The notes below the pieces were generated by a model, which was not told the origin of the DNA, searched no databases, and saw nothing but the letters and a program-made list of their open reading frames with translations. Shown here piece after piece: positions 41,993 to 50,436 of a stretch of 64,000 nt of DNA (the stretch's first letter is position 1; each line of letters begins with the position of its first letter). The translations under genes and the position numbers were made by a program. Origin of the DNA: Pseudomonas sp. MYb118 (GTDB taxonomy: Bacteria; Pseudomonadota; Gammaproteobacteria; Pseudomonadales; Pseudomonadaceae); NCBI RefSeq assembly GCF_040947875.1, contig NZ_JBFRXN010000002.1, forward strand, positions 2,666,001 through 2,730,000. Reading direction: 5' to 3'.

Positions 41993-42132
41993 GGAGGACC
42001 GGCTCGCAAGGTGGAGAACTGGCGTTCATCTAAGCCGCGAGCAGCGGTGGCGGGCAAACGAAATAAAGTTGCCGGGTCAATCTTAAAAGTCGGGATGTGC
42101 GCTTGAATCCGTGAAACCTGAAACCTGAAACC

Positions 42133-42247
42133 TGTGGGAGCGAGCCTGTCGAGGCGTCGAACCGTCGCGATGGTCTCAAGAACACCGCGGGGTATCAGGT
42201 ACCCAGCGTCATCGTTGACGATCATCGCGAGCAGGCTCGCTCCCACA
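42133..42247. repeat. REPIN copy 7, left arm interrupted by a 15-nt insertion
   Basis: Right arm is normal (ATCGCGAGCAGGCTCGCTCC to CACA 42247). The left arm starts TGTGGGAGCGAGCCTG at 42133 but then reads TCGAGGCGTCGAACCG before continuing TCGCGATGG, adding about 15 nt after the hairpin loop. Immediately upstream, AAACCTG occurs three times in tandem (about 42115-42135). Confidence 0.85.
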
Positions 42248-42279
42248 GGTTCAATACAGTTTCAGGTGCAGCTTTCGCC

Positions 42280-42618
42280 TTAGCGGCGTGTCAGCGGCGG
42301 CTGGCTGAACTTCACCCCGGCCAGGCCGTGGGCGATCAGGGCGCGGATGTTGCCGTGGTCGCTGCCTTCCGGGGTGGCGAGCACCGAACGGTAGTGCTCG
42401 CCGAACGCCAGCAGCGCTTCTTCATCGCTCAGGCCTTCGAGCAGGGCCAGGCCCAGGGTCTTGCACGAGCCTTCGTTCTGGCCGGCGGCGTTTTCCACGC
42501 CACCGTTGTTGAAAGCCTGCGGCTGGTAATCGTAGCCGGCGGCGATGAAGGCCAGGGTCTCGGCGAAGACGTGTTCGCCGCTGTTGAGGCTGGCGCGCAG
42601 GGTATTCAGATCAGTCAT
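42280..42618 (-). CDS. HopJ type III effector family protein (housekeeping homolog)
   Basis: A 112-residue protein of the HopJ/HopPmaJ family (PF08888): FAETLAFIAAGYDYQPQAFNNGGVENAAGQNEGSCKTLGLALLEGLSDEEALLAFGEHYR. Despite the family name, members are widespread in non-pathogenic gammaproteobacteria. Here it sits at the end of the folM-folE-folX-DUF1244 cluster without any secretion genes or hrp-type promoter visible. The start at 42618 overlaps the DUF1244 gene by 8 nt. The function is unknown. Confidence 0.85.
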   Translation of the reverse strand: MTDLNTLRASLNSGEHVFAETLAFIAAGYDYQPQAFNNGGVENAAGQNEGSCKTLGLALLEGLSDEEALLAFGEHYRSVLATPEGSDHGNIRALIAHGLAGVKFSQPPLTRR

Positions 42619-42907
42619 GGGGTTTTCCTTTGGCGAACGCCGCCTGTTGTTCGGCGCTGGCTTCTTTCTGGTATTGGGCTTTCCACTCGGCGTAGGGCAT
42701 GCCGTAGACGACTTCACGGGCGTCATCGAGGCTGACCTCGATCTGGCGCTCGTCGGCAGCGGCCTTGTACCACTTGGAGAGGCAGTTGCGGCAGAAACCC
42801 GAGAGGTTCATCAGGTCGATGTTCTGCACATCCTTGCGGCTGTCCAGGTGCGCGACCAACCGGCGGAAGGCGGCGGCTTCAAGTTCGAGGCGTTGTTGCT
42901 CGGTCAT
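42611..42907 (-). CDS. DUF1244 protein with CxxC motif
   Basis: A 98-residue DUF1244-family protein: AFRRLVAHLDSRKDVQNIDLMNLSGFCRNCLSKWYKAAADE, with C39 and C42 forming a CxxC pair, then DDAREVVYGMPYAEWKAQYQ. The cysteines could bind metal or be redox active. The family is widespread in proteobacteria but uncharacterised. It overlaps the HopJ-family gene by 8 nt, which argues that the two act together, and lies 68 nt after folX. Confidence 0.85.
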   Translation of the reverse strand: MTEQQRLELEAAAFRRLVAHLDSRKDVQNIDLMNLSGFCRNCLSKWYKAAADERQIEVSLDDAREVVYGMPYAEWKAQYQKEASAEQQAAFAKGKPHD

Positions 42908-42975
42908 GATGGGCTCTGTGAGTTCTTGGGGGGCGGGCGATGATAGAAGCCTGGCGCACGATGCGCCAGACGCGT

Positions 42976-43347
42976 TCAGCGGCTCGCGGCCAGCGTAATC
43001 GACACCGACTCGGCAAAACGCAGGGCGTGGGGCTTGTCGACTTCCACTTCCGCGTACAGCACCGAGGTGTTGGCCATGACCAGGTCGAGGATTTCCTGGG
43101 TCAGGCGTTCGAGCAGAGCAAAACGATTGCCCTCGACGTGGGCGATGATCGCCTTGGTGATGGTGCGGTAGTTCAACGCGTGATCAATGTCGTTGTCGCG
43201 CACCGCTTCCTGGGCGGCGTACAGGATCGTCAGGTTGATCAGCACGTCCTGCTTGTTGAGGATCTCGTCCTCGTTGATGCCGATGTAGGTGCGCAGGCAC
43301 AGGTCCTTGACCCGGATGCGTGCCATGCCTGGTTGAAGTTGTGGCAT
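42976..43347 (-). CDS. folX: Dihydroneopterin triphosphate 2'-epimerase FolX
   Basis: Epimerises dihydroneopterin triphosphate to dihydromonapterin triphosphate, feeding tetrahydromonapterin, the cofactor of phenylalanine hydroxylase in Pseudomonas. 123 residues with the FolB/FolX fold: [31 protein letters not shown] and an internal [28 protein letters not shown]. FolX rather than FolB is supported by the adjacent folE and folM. The start at 43347 lies 2 bp after the folE stop. Confidence 0.93.
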   Translation of the reverse strand: MPQLQPGMARIRVKDLCLRTYIGINEDEILNKQDVLINLTILYAAQEAVRDNDIDHALNYRTITKAIIAHVEGNRFALLERLTQEILDLVMANTSVLYAEVEVDKPHALRFAESVSITLAASR

Positions 43348-43349
43348 TA

Positions 43350-43925
43350 CTACTTGCTCCGTCCAATCAATTGCAGGAACTCCTGGCGGGTGTTGCTCGA
43401 CTCGCGGAAGGCGCCGAGCATCACCGAGGTGTTCATGGTCGAATTCTGTTTTTCGACGCCGCGCATCATCATGCACATGTGCTGTGCCTCGATGACCACC
43501 GCGACACCGGCCGCCCCGGTGACTTGCTGCACCGCGTCGGCGATCTGCCGGGTGAGGTTTTCCTGGATTTGCAGGCGCCGGGCGAACATATCCACCAGCC
43601 GCGCAATCTTCGACAGGCCCAGCACCTTGCCCGTGGGAATATAAGCCACATGCGCCTTGCCGATGAAGGGCAGCATGTGATGTTCGCAAAGCGAGTACAA
43701 CTCGATGTTGTCGACGATCACCATTTCATCGTTGTCGGAGGCGAACAGCGCGCCGTTGACGATTTCCTCGACGCTCTGCCCATAGCCGTGACACAGGTAC
43801 TGCATGGCCTTGGCTGCGCGCATCGGGGTGTCGAGCAGGCCTTCGCGGTCGGGATTCTCGCCCAGGCCGACGAGAATCTCGCGATAACTGTGGGACAGGG
43901 CATTTTGAGCCGGGGCTAACGTCAT
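43350..43925 (-). CDS. folE: GTP cyclohydrolase I FolE
   Basis: Converts GTP to dihydroneopterin triphosphate. 191 residues; zinc and active-site residues lie in [33 protein letters not shown] and [21 protein letters not shown]. It is the middle gene of folM-folE-folX, so this copy probably supplies monapterin rather than folate. In P. putida a folE of this context belongs to a light-induced regulon, as I recall, which fits the nearby LOV and MerR genes. Confidence 0.95.
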   Translation of the reverse strand: MTLAPAQNALSHSYREILVGLGENPDREGLLDTPMRAAKAMQYLCHGYGQSVEEIVNGALFASDNDEMVIVDNIELYSLCEHHMLPFIGKAHVAYIPTGKVLGLSKIARLVDMFARRLQIQENLTRQIADAVQQVTGAAGVAVVIEAQHMCMMMRGVEKQNSTMNTSVMLGAFRESSNTRQEFLQLIGRSK

Positions 43926-43943
43926 GATGATCCTCTGCGTGGC

Positions 43944-44654
43944 CTACTTGAGGTGCCGCCCGCCATTGACGGTCAGGGTCGTGCCGGTGACATACGGGTT
44001 GTCGAGCAAATAACGCAGGCTCTGGTAGATCACTTCGCTGCCGGGCTCGATGCCCATTGCCGATTTGGCCAGTGCCTTGGCGCGGTACGCCGCGTCGTCG
44101 TGCGTATTGAACATTAGCAGGGCCGGGGCGATGCCGTTGACCTTGATCGCCGGCGCGTAACGGGCGGCGAAGGACAGGGTCAAGCTGTCGAGCCCGGCCT
44201 TGCTGGCGCAGTAGCCGATGTGCTGGCTGCTGCCCTTGCGTGTGACGTCATCGCCGATGTGCACGATGTCGGCAGGCTGCGAGCGGTGCAGCAGGTCGGC
44301 GCAGTGCAGGTTGATCAGGTAGGGCGCGAGCATGTGCACGCTGAACAGGCGAGTGAACACCTGCGCTTCGCTGCCCGGTGTCTCGGCCAGCCATTCCGAC
44401 GCGTTGTGGATGATCGCGCGCAGGCTGTGCGTGTGAGTCTTCAGTTCGTTGATGAACGCCAGGATGCCGGCTTCGCTGGACAAGTCGGCGAACACTGCCG
44501 TTGCGCCCAGGTCGCGCAGGGTCTGTACACCTGGGCGTTCGCTGCGATAGCTGAAGATCACGGCATGCCCGTCTTCGAGCAACCGCTGCGCACAATGCAG
44601 GCCGACGCGCTGGGCAGCGCCGGTGATGAGGATCGGAGCGGAAGAAGAGGTCAT
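43944..44654 (-). CDS. folM: Dihydromonapterin reductase FolM
   Basis: Short-chain reductase that reduces dihydromonapterin to the tetrahydro form. 236 residues; Rossmann motif ILITGAAQRVGLHCAQRLLEDGHAVIFSYR with the arginine-type NADPH site, and catalytic YCASK (Y-x3-K) near residue 150. First gene of the operon; a TATAGT-like -10 sequence lies about 25-30 bp before its start on the minus strand. Confidence 0.92.
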   Translation of the reverse strand: MTSSSAPILITGAAQRVGLHCAQRLLEDGHAVIFSYRSERPGVQTLRDLGATAVFADLSSEAGILAFINELKTHTHSLRAIIHNASEWLAETPGSEAQVFTRLFSVHMLAPYLINLHCADLLHRSQPADIVHIGDDVTRKGSSQHIGYCASKAGLDSLTLSFAARYAPAIKVNGIAPALLMFNTHDDAAYRAKALAKSAMGIEPGSEVIYQSLRYLLDNPYVTGTTLTVNGGRHLK

Positions 44655-44726
44655 GAACGGCTCGCGTCGCGGTGAGGGTAAAACTATACCAGCGCAACCG
44701 CCACGGCCACAGATCTACCGCGTTCC

Positions 44727-44827
44727 TGTAGGAGCGAGCTTGCTCGCGATTGATCGCCAACGATGACGATGTCTGCCTGACACACAGCGGTGTCAGTGAC
44801 TCCATCGCGAGCAAGCTCGCTCCTACA
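44727..44827. repeat. REPIN (inverted REP pair), copy 8
   Basis: Left arm TGTAGGAGCGAGCTTGCTCG at 44727, right arm CAAGCTCGCTCCTACA ending 44827, spacer with CACACAGCGGTGTCAGTGAC, similar to copy 5. It lies between folM and the monooxygenase-like gene, both on the minus strand, and separates their transcripts. Confidence 0.92.
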
Positions 44828-44845
44828 GGGGGGGGCGTCGCAGTG

Positions 44846-45403
44846 TCAGCGAGCTTCCGCGGGCGAGCGGCGGATCGGCGTGGCGTTCAACCACCCCGCC
44901 AGCAACCTTGTCGACAACGGAATGAAGAAGTACACCATCAGCGGCGTCAGGCACAGGGTGCTGATCATCACCCTGGGCAGCAGGCTCATCTCGCCGAGCA
45001 GCGGGCCCAGGACAAAATTGAACAGCAGCGACACCGGGAAGAACGCCAGCCAGATCGCCACCGCCTGTTTCCAGCGTGGTGGTCGTGCGCCGGCGGCGCC
45101 GAACCAGCCTTCGATGCCGCTCACGCGGTGTTCGGTCTTGTGCGCGAACAGGTCGCTGCCCCGGGCCAGCCAGGCCGTGCGCGATGCGGAGTGTTCCCAG
45201 GCGTGCATGGTCTGCTCGTTGGCGAAGCGGAAGATGATCTGGAATTCGTCGCCATCGGGTGGCGGGGCGAGTACGCCGGAGCCCAGGTAGCCCTGGAAGT
45301 CGGTGGCCAGTTGTTCGCCTTCGCGCAACCAGGTCATCAGGTCCTGATAGCGTCCATCGGCGACGCGGCGGGCAACCATCAGCGTGACGGGTGAGGTAGT
45401 CAT
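44846..45403 (-). CDS. ABM-domain protein with C-terminal membrane helices
   Basis: 185 residues. The N-terminal about 95 residues match an antibiotic biosynthesis monooxygenase/dimeric ferredoxin-like domain (VTLMVARRVADGRYQDLMTWLREGEQLATDFQGYLGSGVL, then EFQIIFRFANEQTMHAWEHS). The C-terminal part has two hydrophobic segments (about 118-140 and 145-170). Such ABM plus membrane proteins are uncharacterised and may bind heme or quinone-like small molecules at the membrane. The start at 45403 is the family N-terminus; the frame continues upstream across the divergent MerR gene. Confidence 0.8.
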   Translation of the reverse strand: MTTSPVTLMVARRVADGRYQDLMTWLREGEQLATDFQGYLGSGVLAPPPDGDEFQIIFRFANEQTMHAWEHSASRTAWLARGSDLFAHKTEHRVSGIEGWFGAAGARPPRWKQAVAIWLAFFPVSLLFNFVLGPLLGEMSLLPRVMISTLCLTPLMVYFFIPLSTRLLAGWLNATPIRRSPAEAR

Positions 45404-45614
45404 TGTGTAACTCCGTAGGTCTATCGCGCCACTCCGGATAGGAGTTTCGCCAGGCGCAGCGCCGGGGTGGTGGGCTGCGTCTCGGTACAAGCAAGGAATA
45501 CGCCGGATTCTACAGGTTATGCGCCCGGGAATCGTCATCGAGCAATGCCTTGAATAGGGAGGGGGTAGGCGAGGTAAGATAGGATCCAATTTGCACAATA
45601 GCGTTGTCCGCCCA

Positions 45615-46571
45615 ATGCCTGTACTGATTGACGATGTCACGGGTTCCCCAGCAGCTGTTCCTTCAGCGCAGGACGAGCTGTTTCCGATTCGCGAAGTGTC
45701 CCGGCTCACTGGCGTCAACCCGGTCACGCTGCGCGCCTGGGAGCGCCGTTATGGCCTGATCCAGCCCACGCGCACCGAAAGCGGGCATCGTTTGTATGCC
45801 CTGGCCGATATCGAGCGGGTCCACAGCATTCTGGGTTGGCTCGACCGTGGCGTTGCGGTGAGCAAGGTCGGCAAGATCCTGGCCAAGGTCTCGCCGCTCC
45901 AGGCGCTCTCGCACATCATTCCCGATGAACTGGTGCAGGCCGACTACGCGCAATGGCAGCAACAGGTGCATGCCGCGGTCAGCGCCTTCGACGATATTCA
46001 ACTCGATCAGGTCTACGGGCAGATCTTTTCCAGCTACTCCCAGTCGGTGGTGTTCCAGGACATCCTGATCCCGCTGTGGAAACAGTTGCTACAGCGTCAG
46101 GATCAGTTCGGCCAGACCAGCGAGTGGCTGTTTTACGATGGCTACCTGCGCACGCGGGTCCTGCAACGGCTGCTGCTGATGCGCAATTCGCCGCGGCGGG
46201 TGATCATCAGCGCCCTGGCCGGGCAATGTCGCGAGCTTGAATTGCTGGTGGCGGCGTTGTTCCTCAGCGGCAACGACATGGGCGTGCGCTTGCTGACCAT
46301 CGGCCAGCCCCTCGATGAACTGACGCTGGTCTGCGAAAAGATCAAGCCACAGGCATTGGTCCTCTTTTCCAATCACGCACCGGCGCCCGACTTGCCGCGA
46401 CGGCTGAACCGGCTGGCCATGAGTCTGGATTGTCAGTTGATGCTGGCCGGGGACGCGTCCGATCTGGCCGAGGACAGCCTGGCCGGAACGTCCATCGGCT
46501 GTCTGGGTAACGAAGGCATGGAAATGCGCCAGCGTCTGCGGCAGTTCCTTGCGGGTAACCTGGATACCTGA
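45615..46571 (+). CDS. MerR regulator with a cobalamin-domain-like C-terminus (class II LitR-like)
   Basis: About 318 residues. The N-terminal winged helix is a MerR domain (FPIREVSRLTGVNPVTLRAWERRYGLIQPTRTESGHRLYALADIERV). The rest resembles the helical-bundle and B12-binding domains of CarH/LitR (VFQDILIPLWKQLLQ, ISALAGQCRELELLVAALFLSGNDMGVRLLTIGQPLDEL), but the DxHxxG cobalamin motif is missing: GQCRELELL stands at that place. That is the pattern reported for class II LitR, which does not sense light through B12 itself. ATG at 45615 has no clear ribosome site; an in-frame TTG at 45591 follows AGGA by about 6 nt and may be the real start. Confidence 0.84.
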   Translation: MPVLIDDVTGSPAAVPSAQDELFPIREVSRLTGVNPVTLRAWERRYGLIQPTRTESGHRLYALADIERVHSILGWLDRGVAVSKVGKILAKVSPLQALSHIIPDELVQADYAQWQQQVHAAVSAFDDIQLDQVYGQIFSSYSQSVVFQDILIPLWKQLLQRQDQFGQTSEWLFYDGYLRTRVLQRLLLMRNSPRRVIISALAGQCRELELLVAALFLSGNDMGVRLLTIGQPLDELTLVCEKIKPQALVLFSNHAPAPDLPRRLNRLAMSLDCQLMLAGDASDLAEDSLAGTSIGCLGNEGMEMRQRLRQFLAGNLDT

Positions 46572-46572
46572 A

Positions 46573-47178
46573 TCAGAGGTGCAGGGCGGGATGGGTCAGC
46601 CGATGCTGCTGCAGGATGAACTGGCGCAGGCGCTCGGTTTCGTCCGTGTCGCTCTGGTTCAGTTGATAGGCATAGAAACCATTTTCGGCTTCTTTCTCGA
46701 AGGTGCCGCGCATCGCAATGCGTTCATAACCTGACGGGCTGAACCACAGGGCGAAATGCTTGGGTGGCTTGGTCTTGTTGCGCACTTCCAGCAGAACGCC
46801 TTTGAAAGACACCTCGTGCACCCACAGCGTGCCGGGCTGGCCATTGGCGTTTTCCAGGGCGACCGGTTCGTCGAGTACCAGCCGCCATGGCCGCACCGAC
46901 GGGCCATCTTCATAGATGCTGGGCACGCCCAGGCGCAAATGCAGCGCATGAAACTCGTCTTCCACCAGGTGCAGTGGAAAGGTCATTTGCTGGTTTTCGA
47001 AATTCGCCTGAATGGTGACTTGCTCATGGGCCGCGAGGCGTGTGAGCAGGTCACGGATTTGCGATCCACCGTTGACGAGCAGACTCGAGTTCGCATCCCG
47101 AACGTTGAGTTTCGGGTTGTGTTGCATGGACTGGATGTAATCCAGCTCGTCCTGGGTCAGGAGTGCGTCACGGTGCAT
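46573..47178 (-). CDS. Uncharacterised protein, possible degenerate PilZ/YcgR-like
   Basis: A 201-residue soluble protein with no signal peptide or membrane helix. Residues about 35-90 (GGSQIRDLLTRLAAHEQVTIQANFENQQMTFPLHLVED) have the beta-rich look of a YcgR N-domain, and 115-160 (GTLWVHEVSFKGVLLEV) recalls the PilZ (D/N)xSxxG motif with the acidic residue missing. No RxxxR motif was found, so c-di-GMP binding is doubtful. It is convergent with the MerR gene (1 nt between stops) and upstream of the LOV gene's end on the same strand. Confidence 0.6.
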   Translation of the reverse strand: MHRDALLTQDELDYIQSMQHNPKLNVRDANSSLLVNGGSQIRDLLTRLAAHEQVTIQANFENQQMTFPLHLVEDEFHALHLRLGVPSIYEDGPSVRPWRLVLDEPVALENANGQPGTLWVHEVSFKGVLLEVRNKTKPPKHFALWFSPSGYERIAMRGTFEKEAENGFYAYQLNQSDTDETERLRQFILQQHRLTHPALHL

Positions 47179-47254
47179 GATCGGCTCGAAAGATTAAGTT
47201 ACAAAGGCATTCAACGGTGATTGTAGTTAATGACATTCAATTCTTTATTTTGTT

Positions 47255-47713
47255 TTAGCCGTTCGTCGCTTTTAATTGGGCGAGTTCGCGTTGCAGCTCG
47301 GCGACCTGTGCTTCCAGCTGCGCAACCCGCTGCTGCGCCTTGACCTGAACGGTGACGTCTTTTTGCACACCGACAAAATACGTCTGGCCGTCGTTCGCGT
47401 TTTTCACGGTCGTCAGCGACAGCTCATTCCAGAAGGGCGTGCCGTCCTTTCGATAATTGCGCAGCACTTCGCGGCAGGAACCGTCGCGGGCCAGCGTGTC
47501 GCGAATGGTGTCCAGCGCTTGCTGGTCACGATCGCCCGATTGCAGGAAGCGGCAATCCTGATACAGGATCTCTTCGCTGCTGTAGCCGGTCAGGCGTTCG
47601 AAAGCCGGGTTGACGTAAATCAGGATGTTGTCGTGCTCGCCTTCTCGTTCGGCGATCACGATGCCGTCGTTGGACGCGTCGATCACCATCTGCAGCAGTT
47701 GGGCGTTGATCAT
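47255..47713 (-). CDS. Short LOV blue-light photoreceptor
   Basis: A 152-residue stand-alone LOV domain protein very like the short LOV proteins of P. putida (PpSB1-LOV). The flavin motif YQDCRFLQ contains the photoactive C54 and R55; N86 (NYRKDG), N96 (FWNELSL) and Q117 (VGVQKDV) are the flavin-contacting residues. A C-terminal coiled helix (QVKAQQRVAQLEAQVAELQRELAQL) would form the dimer. It has no output domain, so it must act by protein contact; the nearby class II LitR-like regulator is a plausible partner. Divergent from the flavodoxin gene. Confidence 0.94.
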   Translation of the reverse strand: MINAQLLQMVIDASNDGIVIAEREGEHDNILIYVNPAFERLTGYSSEEILYQDCRFLQSGDRDQQALDTIRDTLARDGSCREVLRNYRKDGTPFWNELSLTTVKNANDGQTYFVGVQKDVTVQVKAQQRVAQLEAQVAELQRELAQLKATNG

Positions 47714-47814
47714 GTAAGGTTTTTTCCTGGCGGTTGGACGTCTGAAGTCTAAAAGAACATTCGAGGCTGTGCTGTTAATATCCGACTCTTTTACACAGCT
47801 TCAGGATCAGATTG

Positions 47815-48270
47815 ATGAAAGTCGCCATCCTTTCCGGCTCGGTCTACGGCACGGCTGAAGAAGTCGCCCGCCACGCCGCGAGCCTATTGAAAACTGCGGG
47901 TTTCGAGGTATTCCACAACCCTCGCGCCAGCTACGCCGATGTCCAGGCCTTCGGCCCCGAAGCGTTCCTGGCCGTGACCTCGACCACCGGTCTTGGCGAG
48001 TTGCCGGACAACCTGCAACCGATGTACTTCGCCATCCGCGATCAGCTGCCGGCGCAATGGCGCGGTCTGCCGGGCGCGGTGATCGCTCTGGGCGACGCCA
48101 GTTACGGCGACACCTTCTGCGGTGGCGGTGAACTGATGCGCGAGCTGCTGGGTGAAATGGGGGTTCGCGAAGTGCTGCCGATGTTGCGCCTGGACGCCAG
48201 CGAAAGCGTGACCCCGGAAACCGACGCCGAGCCTTGGCTGGCGGACCTGATCAGCGCTCTGCGCGGCTGA
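47815..48270 (+). CDS. Flavodoxin-like protein
   Basis: A 151-residue FMN flavodoxin (MioC/FldP-like). The phosphate-binding loop is SGSVYGTAEEVARHAA at the N-terminus, and the isoalloxazine loops are TSTTGLGELPDN and GDASYGDTFCGGGE. Electron partner unknown. The ATG at 47815 is preferred over the TTG one codon before. The gene ends 20 nt inside the convergent LysR gene. Confidence 0.9.
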   Translation: MKVAILSGSVYGTAEEVARHAASLLKTAGFEVFHNPRASYADVQAFGPEAFLAVTSTTGLGELPDNLQPMYFAIRDQLPAQWRGLPGAVIALGDASYGDTFCGGGELMRELLGEMGVREVLPMLRLDASESVTPETDAEPWLADLISALRG

Positions 48271-49147
48271 TCGGCCGTTCACGCAGCAGCGCCAGCCAGG
48301 CCTGTGCCGCTTTCGATAAGTAGGCACCCTGGCGCCAGATGAAGGCGATGTCCCACCGCAGGTAGTCCGGCGCATTCAGGGTCAGGCGCACCACGCCTGG
48401 CCGTTCCAGCCCGCGCGCGACCAACCGCGGCAACAGCACCACGCCTTGCCCGGCCGCCACCAGCGCGGCAAGAAAGTCGGCCTGACCGCTGCGCCCGCCT
48501 TCCCTGGGGGTGAAGCCTGCCTGCTGGCAGGCTTGCAGCACCCGGTCATTGAGCACGAAGCTGCGTTGGTACAGCAGAAACGGCGTATCGGCCAATTCCT
48601 CCAGCCCGATGACCGCCCGGTTCGCCAGGGGATGATCGGTGGGCAACAGGGCATCCAGCGGTTCATCGCAAAACCGTTGGAAGGCGAACTGCGGGTCTTT
48701 GGTCAAAAGGCCGCCACCGAGCTCCAGCTCACCGTTCAACACCCCTTGCTCGATGTTCAGGCTGCCGCCTTCGAGCAAATGAATGCTGATGTTGGGGTAG
48801 CGCCGCCGGTATTCGGCGAACAGCTCGGCAAACAGCGCATCACTGCCCAGCAGCGGCAAGCCCAGGCGCAATTCGCCACGGGCCAGATGGCTCAGGTCGT
48901 CGAGTTCGCTGAGCAATTCGTTGCGCAGGCGCAGCATGCCTTCGGCCCGTTGCAGGACCACGCGCCCGGCGTCGGTCAGGCGCAATTGCGAACCCAGGCG
49001 CTCGAGCAGCGGCATACCCAGGCTCTGTTCCAGTTGGGCGACCTGTTTGCTCACGGCTGACTGGCTGATGTGCAGGGTTTTGGCGGCCTGGGTAAAGCCG
49101 CCCTGGTGCATGACTTCGACGAAGCTTCGTAGCTGTTTGAATTCCAT
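48251..49147 (-). CDS. LysR-type regulator divergent from lrgA/lrgB
   Basis: A 298-residue LysR regulator: N-terminal helix-turn-helix (MEFKQLRSFVEVMHQGGFTQAAKTLHISQSAVSKQVAQLEQSLG) and a substrate-binding-like domain (about 90-290). The ATG at 49147 is chosen because it gives the standard LysR start; the frame extends a further 135 nt upstream. It is divergent from the lrgA/cidA-type gene (start 49242), the common arrangement in which such a regulator (CidR-like) controls the murein hydrolase export genes. Confidence 0.92.
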   Translation of the reverse strand: MEFKQLRSFVEVMHQGGFTQAAKTLHISQSAVSKQVAQLEQSLGMPLLERLGSQLRLTDAGRVVLQRAEGMLRLRNELLSELDDLSHLARGELRLGLPLLGSDALFAELFAEYRRRYPNISIHLLEGGSLNIEQGVLNGELELGGGLLTKDPQFAFQRFCDEPLDALLPTDHPLANRAVIGLEELADTPFLLYQRSFVLNDRVLQACQQAGFTPREGGRSGQADFLAALVAAGQGVVLLPRLVARGLERPGVVRLTLNAPDYLRWDIAFIWRQGAYLSKAAQAWLALLRERPISRAER

Positions 49148-49241
49148 TGTGCAATTCCATTCCGGAATAGCTTTGAGTCTAACAATTCGCTTCGGGGATG
49201 ACAGCCCGCTCCGTAAAATGATCGGGCGAGGAATTGAAGAC

Positions 49242-49628
49242 ATGAATGCATCTACCCTGAAGAACCTGGGCCGCCTGGCCACTGAACTGGCGGTGTTGTT
49301 GGCTATTTATTGGCTGGGCTGTCAGTTGGCGGTCTGGTCGGGCTGGCCGATCCCCGGTGGGGTCATCGGCATGGCGCTGTTGCTGCTGGCGTTCGCGCTC
49401 GGGGTGGTCAAACCGGCGACGTTGCAGAAAGGCGCCGGCCTGCTGATGGCCGAGATGCTGCTGTTCTTCATCCCGGCGTTGATGAGCCTGCTCGATTACG
49501 GCGGCCTGTTGCGCGACGAAGGCTGGCGGATTCTGCTGGTAATCGGCGTCAGCACCTTGATGGTGATGTTGGTGACCGCATTCACCGTGGAGCTGGTGGT
49601 GCGGTTGAGGAGGTCCCGTGAAGCTTGA
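49242..49628 (+). CDS. CidA/LrgA-family holin-like membrane protein
   Basis: A 128-residue membrane protein with four hydrophobic segments (about 14-33, 36-56, 64-85 and 94-118) and the family motif IPGGVIGMALLLLAF. Members act as holin-like proteins in murein hydrolase control and as pyruvate or small-molecule transporters. It overlaps the next gene by 11 nt and lies next to a divergent LysR gene. Confidence 0.88.
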   Translation: MNASTLKNLGRLATELAVLLAIYWLGCQLAVWSGWPIPGGVIGMALLLLAFALGVVKPATLQKGAGLLMAEMLLFFIPALMSLLDYGGLLRDEGWRILLVIGVSTLMVMLVTAFTVELVVRLRRSREA

Positions 49629-50304
49629 GTGGATGCCGATGTTCTGGCTGGCCGTCACCTTGCTCGCATACGGGTTCAGCCGCTGGATTTACGCACGCAC
49701 GGGCCGGTATCTGCTGTCGCCGCTGATTCTGGTTCCGGCCTTGCTGCTGGCGCTTGCGGTGCCGATGCACACTGCCTACGCCGAATATTCGAGCAACACC
49801 CATTGGTTGATGCTGGTGCTGGGCCCGGTGACGGTGGCTTTCGCCGTGCCGATCTGGCAGCAGCGGCAGATGCTGATGCGCCATTGGTCGGCGCTTCTGC
49901 TCGGGATGCTGGCCGGCAGTGCGGCGTCCATCGGCAGTTCGTTCGGCCTGGCCAGGGCCCTGGCACTGGACAGTTCGATCACGATGTCGCTGGTGCCGCG
50001 CTCGATTACCACGCCTTTCGCCATGCCCCTGGCCCACGACCTGGGTGGCGTGCCGGAGCTCACGGCGGTGTTCGTCATGTTCACCGGCGTGTTCGGGGCG
50101 ATGCTCGGCGGCATTCTGCTCAAGTGGCTACCGCTGCGCAGTGCCCTGGCTCGCGGTGCGCTGTTTGGCGTCGGTGCGCACGGCGCCGGGGTCAGTCGGG
50201 CGCATGAGGTGGGCGGCGAGGAAGGCTCGGTGGCGGGGTTGGTGATGGTGCTGACGGGCTTGCTGAATCTGTTCGCCGCGCCATTGCTGGCGTCGCTTCT
50301 CTGA
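49618..50304 (+). CDS. CidB/LrgB-family membrane protein
   Basis: Partner of the preceding protein: 228 residues with six or more hydrophobic segments and the LrgB signature LVPRSITTPFAMPLAHDLGGVPELTAVFVMFTGVFGAMLGG (about 123-163). The start is a GTG at 49618 after GAGGAGG; no ATG gives a full-length protein. Coupled to the CidA/LrgA gene by an 11-nt overlap. Confidence 0.9.
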   Translation: MKLEWMPMFWLAVTLLAYGFSRWIYARTGRYLLSPLILVPALLLALAVPMHTAYAEYSSNTHWLMLVLGPVTVAFAVPIWQQRQMLMRHWSALLLGMLAGSAASIGSSFGLARALALDSSITMSLVPRSITTPFAMPLAHDLGGVPELTAVFVMFTGVFGAMLGGILLKWLPLRSALARGALFGVGAHGAGVSRAHEVGGEEGSVAGLVMVLTGLLNLFAAPLLASLL

Positions 50305-50436
50305 CTTGGATCCACACGGGCGCGCGTCCTGACTCGCTCGGTCATCAAGCTGGCTGCCAATGCAACTACTACTAAACTACTAGCCTGACTAGACTGGTTC
50401 ACGTGAGCAAAATAATAAGAACAGGAGTTCCTTGCC

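Noticed and set aside
42280..42618. HopJ-family gene as evidence of a plant pathogen effector
   Set aside because: No hrp box, no secretion genes and a housekeeping context; the family is common in non-pathogens.
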